Positions 59,862-64,000 of a stretch of 64,000 nt of DNA are shown in pieces. Below the pieces are notes generated by a model. It worked only from the letters and a program-made list of their open reading frames with translations. It was not told the origin of the DNA and ran no database searches. The first letter of the stretch is position 1; every line of letters starts with the position of its first letter. The stretch spans positions 372,001 to 436,000 of the forward strand of contig NZ_JAUSXL010000002.1 of the NCBI RefSeq assembly GCF_030815975.1, in the 5' to 3' direction. Position numbers and translations under genes: made by a program. This stretch comes from Variovorax paradoxus (lineage in GTDB: Bacteria > Pseudomonadota > Gammaproteobacteria > Burkholderiales > Burkholderiaceae_C).

Positions 59862-60481
59862 CGTTGCGCGTACGGATCCTCGCCTACGACGGCGTGGAGG
59901 CGCTCGACTTCGCGGGACCGTTCGAGGTGTTCACCACCGCGAGCCGCGTGAACCGCCGCATGAATCCCGGCGCGCAAGCCCCGTTCGAGGTCGCCTCGGT
60001 GGCACTGGGCGCCAACCAGCCCGTGCAGGCACGCGCCGGCCTGCGCCTGCTGGCCGACCATGACCTGGCCACGAACCCGAAGGCCGATCTGCTGATCGTG
60101 CCCGGTGGCGTGGTCGATGCCCCCATGGCAAGCCCAGCCACCCTGCGCTGGATCGCCGGCTGCGCGGCCGATGCGCAGCTCGTCGCCTCGGTCTGCACCG
60201 GCGTCTTCCTGCTCGCGAAAAGCGGCGTGGCCACGCGCGAAGCCGTCACCACGCATTGGGAAGATATTTCAGACTTGCGCGAGCAGTTCCCGTCGCTCGA
60301 CGTGCGCGAGGGCGAGCGCTGGGTCGACAGCGGCCGCATCGTCAGTTCCGCGGGCATCAGCGCCGGCATCGACATGAGCCTGTACCTGGTCGAACGGCTG
60401 GCCGGCCGCACGCTGGCCGAACGCACCGCCCGCCAGATGGATTACGCATGGATCTCCGGCAGCAGCAGCCCATCCGCGTAG
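59858..60481 (+). CDS. DJ-1/PfpI family protein
   Basis: A 207-residue protein with the DJ-1 fold. The nucleophile elbow is SVCTGVFLLAKSG (Cys at residue ~109), preceded by LLIVPGGVVDAP. The His in TTHWEDI (~130) completes a likely dyad. Such proteins (isonitrile hydratase-like) often accompany GlxA regulators. It overlaps the isochorismatase gene by 4 bp and the regulator gene by 34 bp. Confidence 0.88.
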   Translation: MTLRVRILAYDGVEALDFAGPFEVFTTASRVNRRMNPGAQAPFEVASVALGANQPVQARAGLRLLADHDLATNPKADLLIVPGGVVDAPMASPATLRWIAGCAADAQLVASVCTGVFLLAKSGVATREAVTTHWEDISDLREQFPSLDVREGERWVDSGRIVSSAGISAGIDMSLYLVERLAGRTLAERTARQMDYAWISGSSSPSA

Positions 60482-61446
60482 TGTTCGTGCTGCTGCCGGG
60501 CAGCCTGGTGCTCGACTGGGCCGGGCCCGCCGAGGCGCTGCGCATTGCGAACCAGCGGCTGCGCGCGGCCGGCCAGCCCGAGCGCTTCGAAATCGAATTC
60601 ACCAGCCCGCGGCCGACGTCGATCGGCTCCGTGGGCGTTGCACTCGCCGACCTTGCACCGCTGCCGACGCAATGGAATGGCCCCGCCTGGATCGTGCTGG
60701 TGGGGCTGCCTGGCGATTCCATTCCCATCGACAACGCCGAGACGCAGGAGCTGCTGCACTGGCTGCGCGGGCAGCGCTTCGAGCGCGACCGGCTCGAACT
60801 GGTCACGGTCTGCGCCGGCGCGCTGCTGGCCGCGCATGCCGGAGCGCTTTCGGGTCGCCGGGTCACCACGCACCACCATCACCTCGACGAACTGCGTTCG
60901 GCGGAGCCGCGCTGCGAGGTGATCGCCAACCGGGTGTTCGTGATCGATCCACCGGTGTACAGCAGTGCGGGCGTCACCACGGGGATCGACCTGGTGCTGC
61001 ATCGCATCGCCGACGTGTGCGGCGAAGCGCTGGCCGCCCAGGTGGCGCAGACGATGGTGGTGGCGCAGCGGCGCGGTCCGCACGACCCGGAGCTGTCGCC
61101 CTTCCTGGCTTACCGCAACCACCTGCATGCCGCGCTGCATCGCGTGCAGGATGCCGTCAGCGAGCAGCCGCAGGCCGACTGGAGCGTGCCGCGGATGGCG
61201 CAGGTGGCCCACACCTCGGCGCGGCACCTGACGCGGCTGTTCGTCGAGCATGCGGGCGTGGCGCCGCTGGCCTATCTGCGCCGGCTGCGGCTGGCGGCCG
61301 CGCAGCTGGCGCTGGCCTCGGGTGCGAGCGTGACGCGGGCGGCGGAGATCTCGGGCTTCGGATCGGACACGCAGCTGCGGCGCGCCTGGCATCAGTTCGG
61401 CTTGCCTGGCTCGCCTTCGGCATCGGCGTCGGCATCGAAGGCGTAG
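60448..61446 (+). CDS. GlxA family transcriptional regulator (DJ-1-like sensor plus AraC domain)
   Basis: A 332-residue protein. Residues ~1-190 are a DJ-1/PfpI-like sensor (VFVLLPGSLVLDWAGPAEAL, then VTVCAGALLAAHAGAL). Residues ~215-320 are an AraC-type HTH (MAQVAHTSARHLTRLFVEHA and ITRAAEISGFGSDTQLRRAW-type element, here VTRAAEISGFGSDTQLRRAW). It probably controls its two upstream genes. The start at 60448 overlaps the pfpI gene by 34 bp in another frame. It converges with the sigma-factor operon; the 28-bp gap holds nothing notable. Confidence 0.9.
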   Translation: MDLRQQQPIRVVFVLLPGSLVLDWAGPAEALRIANQRLRAAGQPERFEIEFTSPRPTSIGSVGVALADLAPLPTQWNGPAWIVLVGLPGDSIPIDNAETQELLHWLRGQRFERDRLELVTVCAGALLAAHAGALSGRRVTTHHHHLDELRSAEPRCEVIANRVFVIDPPVYSSAGVTTGIDLVLHRIADVCGEALAAQVAQTMVVAQRRGPHDPELSPFLAYRNHLHAALHRVQDAVSEQPQADWSVPRMAQVAHTSARHLTRLFVEHAGVAPLAYLRRLRLAAAQLALASGASVTRAAEISGFGSDTQLRRAWHQFGLPGSPSASASASKA

Positions 61447-61474
61447 CGGCCGCCGGCTCCCGCGAGGAGTTTCA

Positions 61475-62782
61475 TCAGCCCTGCGCAGCCGCACAGGCCC
61501 GCGCGCGCGCCAGCAGCAGGGTCCGCTCGCGCGTGTTGCGCGTGAGCGCGGCGGCGCGGTCGAACTCCCTCTGCGCCTCGTCGCGGCGGCCGAGCTTGAA
61601 AAGCAGATCGCCGCGCACCGCCGGCAGCAGGTGATAGCCCTGCAAGGCCGGCTCGCCCATGAGCGCATCCACCACCTCGAGCCCCGCGGCCGGCCCGAAA
61701 GCCATCGAGAGCGCCACGGCGCGGTTCAATTCGACGATGGGCGACGGCGACAGCTCGGCCAGCGCGTCGTACAGCGCGGCGATGCGCGGCCAGTCGGTCT
61801 CCTCGGCGGTGCGCGCACGGCCATGGCAGGCGGCGATGGCCGCTTGCAGGGCATAGGGGCCGAAGGCGCCGCCAAGCGCCTCGGCGCGCGCCAGTGCCGC
61901 GAGGCCGCGGCGGATCAGCATGTGGTCCCAGCGCGCGCGGTTCTGCTCGAGCAGCAGCACCGGCTCGCCCGAAGCGCCCACGCGCGCGGCCGTGCGCGAG
62001 GCCTGGATTTCCATCAGCGCCACCAGGCCATGCACTTCCGAGGCATCGGGCATGAGCTCGGCCACGATGCGGCCCAGACGCATGGCTTCCTCGCACAGCG
62101 CGGGACGCATCCAGTCGTCGCCGGCGGTGGCCGAATAGCCTTCGTTGAAGACCAGGTAGAGCACCTCGAGCACCGAGGCGAGCCGCGCCTCGAGTTCATG
62201 CCGGCGCGGCACCTCGAAGGGCACGCGCGCCTCGAGCAGCGTGCGCTTGGCGCGCACGATGCGCTGCGCCACGGTGGCTTCGGGCACGAGAAAAGCGCGC
62301 GCGATTTCGTCGGTGCCGAGGCCGCCCACCAGGCGCAGCGTGAGCGCCACGCGCGCCTCGGTCGACAGCACCGGATGGCAGGCGGTGAACACCAGCCGCA
62401 GCAGGTCGTCGCCGATGTCGTCGTCGAGCGCCGTATCGACCGCCTCGGCGAAATCGGCCTGCGCCATCTCGTGCTGCGCATCGAGTTCACGGCCGATCTC
62501 GGACGCCTTGTGCTCGGCCAGCTGCCGGTGGCGCAACCGGTCGAGCGCGCGGCGCTTGGCCACGGCGGTGAGCCAGGCGGCGGGGTTGTCGGGCACTCCT
62601 TTTTCGGGCCATTGCTCGAGCGCCGACACCAGCGCGTCCTGCGCCAGTTCCTCGGCCAGGCCCACGTCGCGCACCATGCGCGCGATGGTGGCGATGATCT
62701 TCGCGGACTCGATGCGCCACACCGCCTCGATGGTGCGGTGGATGGCGGCCTCGCCGTCGCCGCGGCCCTCGGAGGCGCCCAC
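61475..62782 (-). CDS. ECF sigma factor of the ECF42 (SigJ/TPR-tail) type
   Basis: A 435-residue sigma-70 family protein. Region 2 spans residues ~22-95 (ARMVRDVGLAEELAQDALVS, then AWLTAVAKRRALDRLR), region 4 ~130-190 (LRLVGGLGTDEIARAFLVPE, then ATVAQRIVRAKRTL). The C-terminal ~240 residues form a helical, TPR-like extension (DUF6596 type: VFNEGYSATAGDDWMRPAL, ARWDHMLIRRGLAAL). This long tail replaces a classical anti-sigma partner and is the mark of ECF42. It is the last gene after two DGPF/YCII proteins, 2 bp away, as in other ECF42 loci. Confidence 0.92.
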   Translation of the reverse strand: MGASEGRGDGEAAIHRTIEAVWRIESAKIIATIARMVRDVGLAEELAQDALVSALEQWPEKGVPDNPAAWLTAVAKRRALDRLRHRQLAEHKASEIGRELDAQHEMAQADFAEAVDTALDDDIGDDLLRLVFTACHPVLSTEARVALTLRLVGGLGTDEIARAFLVPEATVAQRIVRAKRTLLEARVPFEVPRRHELEARLASVLEVLYLVFNEGYSATAGDDWMRPALCEEAMRLGRIVAELMPDASEVHGLVALMEIQASRTAARVGASGEPVLLLEQNRARWDHMLIRRGLAALARAEALGGAFGPYALQAAIAACHGRARTAEETDWPRIAALYDALAELSPSPIVELNRAVALSMAFGPAAGLEVVDALMGEPALQGYHLLPAVRGDLLFKLGRRDEAQREFDRAAALTRNTRERTLLLARARACAAAQG

Positions 62783-62784
62783 GG

Positions 62785-63204
62785 CTACGTCTTCTTGACC
62801 GCCTGCATCGACGCGAATTCGGTGGTCAGCGCCTGCACGTCAGGCGGGTAGTCGGCAATCTCCTGGATCTGGCGGACCTCGATGACCTCGTTCTCGCTGC
62901 CGGGGCAGCGCGTGGCCCATTCGATGGCGTCGGCGCGCGAGGGCACGTCGATGATCCAGTAGCCGCCGAGCACTTCCTTGGCCTCGGCGAAGGGGCCGTC
63001 GACCACCTTGGGCTTGCGGCCCGGAAAGCTCACGCGCGCGCCCATCGAGGGCGGATGCAGGCCGTCGCAGCTGATCAGCACGCCGGCCTTCTGCATCGAC
63101 TCGTTGTAGGCCATCATGGCCGCCACCGCATCGACGTCGTCGGGAATGGTGCCGGGCGCGGCGGTTTCGTAGCCGTGGGGAATCATCAGCAGCATGAATC
63201 GCAT
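62785..63204 (-). CDS. YCII/DGPF-domain protein
   Basis: A 139-residue ferredoxin-like-fold protein. Starts MRFMLLMIPHGYETAAPGTI and contains the name-giving DGPFAEAKEVLGGYWIIDV (residues ~70-88). DGPF proteins are the usual partners and regulon members of ECF42 sigma factors; their biochemical role is unclear. It precedes the sigma factor by 2 bp and follows a paralog by 28 bp. Confidence 0.9.
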   Translation of the reverse strand: MRFMLLMIPHGYETAAPGTIPDDVDAVAAMMAYNESMQKAGVLISCDGLHPPSMGARVSFPGRKPKVVDGPFAEAKEVLGGYWIIDVPSRADAIEWATRCPGSENEVIEVRQIQEIADYPPDVQALTTEFASMQAVKKT

Positions 63205-63232
63205 GGTGGTCTCCTTCTCGTCAAGGGTCTTG

Positions 63233-63655
63233 TCAGCTGCCGGCCTTGGCCAGGGCCTCGGCGCGCAGGCGCTCTTCCTGCGCCAGCAGCTCGGGCGTCA
63301 TCGAATCGCCAAAATCGGAGGCTTCGAACACCTGGCGGATCTCGATCTCGCCCTCCTGGAACGGGCTGCGCTTGATCCATTCGATGGCTTCTTCCTTCGA
63401 CTTGACCTGAAGCAGCCAGAAGCCCGCGAGCAGTTCCTTCGTCTCGGCAAAAGGACCGTCGATGACGGTGCGCTTCAGGCCTTCGCAGCGCACGCGCGCT
63501 CCCCTGGACGACGGATGCAGCCCTTCGCCCGCCAGCAGCACGCCGGCCTTGACCAGTTCTTCGTTGAACTTGCCCATGGCGGTGAGCACTTCGGTGCTCG
63601 GCATCACGCCCGCTTCGGATGCCTTGTTGGCCTTGACCAGAACCATGAATCGCAT
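63233..63655 (-). CDS. YCII/DGPF-domain protein, first gene of the ECF42 unit
   Basis: A 140-residue protein starting MRFMVLVKANKASEAGVMPS, with IDGPFAETKELLAGFWLLQV at residues ~70-89. It resembles the protein encoded at 62785 but has a longer acidic C-terminus (EELLAQEERLRAEALAKAGS type). The ATG at 63655 has AGGAGA upstream. The promoter at 63718-63744 has the ECF42 consensus, implying autoregulation of the whole unit. Confidence 0.9.
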   Translation of the reverse strand: MRFMVLVKANKASEAGVMPSTEVLTAMGKFNEELVKAGVLLAGEGLHPSSRGARVRCEGLKRTVIDGPFAETKELLAGFWLLQVKSKEEAIEWIKRSPFQEGEIEIRQVFEASDFGDSMTPELLAQEERLRAEALAKAGS

Positions 63656-63717
63656 GTCGTTTCTCCTGAAGGTTGATGAAATCGGGAGCCACTGAAACCG
63701 CGCGCTCCTGTTCACAC

Positions 63718-63744
63718 GTCGCACGAGCGGAAGCCGGATCGACA
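63718..63744 (-). promoter_or_regulatory. Predicted ECF42-dependent promoter
   Basis: On the minus strand TGTCGA (63744-63739) and CGAC (63721-63718) are 17 bp apart, about 60 nt before the first DGPF gene. This matches the -35 TGTCGA / -10 CGA(T/C)-type element I recall for ECF42 sigma factors. Confidence 0.7.
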
Positions 63745-63784
63745 CGCCCGCCTCGATCTATTTGTAATTTTGTGTATCAGAACT

Positions 63785-64000
63785 TCAGGGCAGATAGCCG
63801 CAGAAGCGCAGCACATGACCGTCGGGCTCGCGGATGGCGAATTCGCGCAGCCCCCAGGGCTGCGAGGTGGGCGGCTCGATCACCGTGACGCCACGCTTCG
63901 CATAGGCGGCATGCAGGCCATCGATGTCCTTGCCCACGTGGATCACGATTTCGCCGCGCCAGGGCGGCACCCCGCGGGTGTTGCACTGCCACAGGCGCAG
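63785..64000 (-). CDS. VOC/glyoxalase-family protein, N-terminus beyond the window
   Basis: The visible 71 residues (LRLWQCNTRGVPPWRGEIVI, then IDGLHAAYAKRGVTV, then FAIREPDGHVLRFCGYLP) form the second half of a VOC-superfamily fold; EPDGHVLRF is the usual closing strand with a metal-ligand-position Glu earlier. The gene enters from the right edge on the minus strand. It lies just upstream of the ECF42 promoter and may be unrelated. Confidence 0.75.
   Translation of the reverse strand: MRLWQCNTRGVPPWRGEIVIHVGKDIDGLHAAYAKRGVTVIEPPTSQPWGLREFAIREPDGHVLRFCGYLP

Overview
The window is high-GC DNA with gene content and order typical of the betaproteobacterial family Comamonadaceae, most likely Variovorax. 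Evidence is the rpsP-rimM-trmD-rplS operon, the hda/pcnB/folK block divergent from purM, GNTR-free MarR/Liv-type catabolic loci, and intergenic repeats of a kind I associate with Variovorax. No rRNA, prophage, insertion sequence or CRISPR array was seen.

Layout. (1) 1-7066, minus strand: half of a Tad/Flp tight-adherence pilus locus (three Flp-like pilins, prepilin peptidase, CpaB, secretin, lipoprotein, TadE/TadG minor pilins, CpaE/TadZ); the motor genes lie beyond the left edge. (2) 7266-9466: an SDR gene, tRNA-Lys(CTT) with promoter and terminator, a hypothetical gene and a HigBA-like pair whose toxin looks degenerate. (3) 9654-40189: about 30 kb of catabolic genes, almost all on the minus strand. 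It holds two CoA ligases, several SDRs, a thiolase-like protein with a Zn-ribbon OB-fold partner, an isatin-hydrolase-like cyclase, two paralogous Rieske dioxygenase alpha/beta pairs sharing one reductase, an indolepyruvate-oxidoreductase-like pair, one Liv-type ABC transporter with three paralogous binding proteins, and two MarR regulators. Gene content and order match what I recall of the Variovorax auxin (indole-3-acetate, IAA) degradation locus, iad. (4) 40402-62782: housekeeping genes (DEAD-box helicase, orn, M48 protease, rsgA, hisC, a CobD/CbiB-like gene, NUDIX, rplS-trmD-rimM-rpsP, Pit/DUF47, folK-pcnB-hda, purM) and a GlxA/PfpI/isochorismatase cluster. (5) 61475-63744: an ECF42-type sigma factor operon with two DGPF/YCII proteins and a matching promoter. 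The right edge cuts a VOC-domain gene.

How the catabolic genes may fit together (inference): binding proteins and LivHMGF import the aromatic acid; IadCDE oxygenate the indole ring; a ligase makes the CoA ester of a 3-hydroxy-2-oxindole-3-acetate-type intermediate; the thiolase-like/OB-fold pair, which lacks thiolase catalytic residues, could release acetyl-CoA by retro-aldol cleavage and leave isatin; the cyclase opens isatin to isatinate; and the ThDP-dependent oxidoreductase could decarboxylate isatinate toward anthraniloyl-CoA or anthranilate.

Three genes of the 23-40 kb stretch carry single extra bases that break their frames (two in runs of one base, one inside a 30-bp tandem duplication). 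These may be assembly errors or real decay. Several intergenic gaps in the same locus carry hairpin or dispersed repeats.
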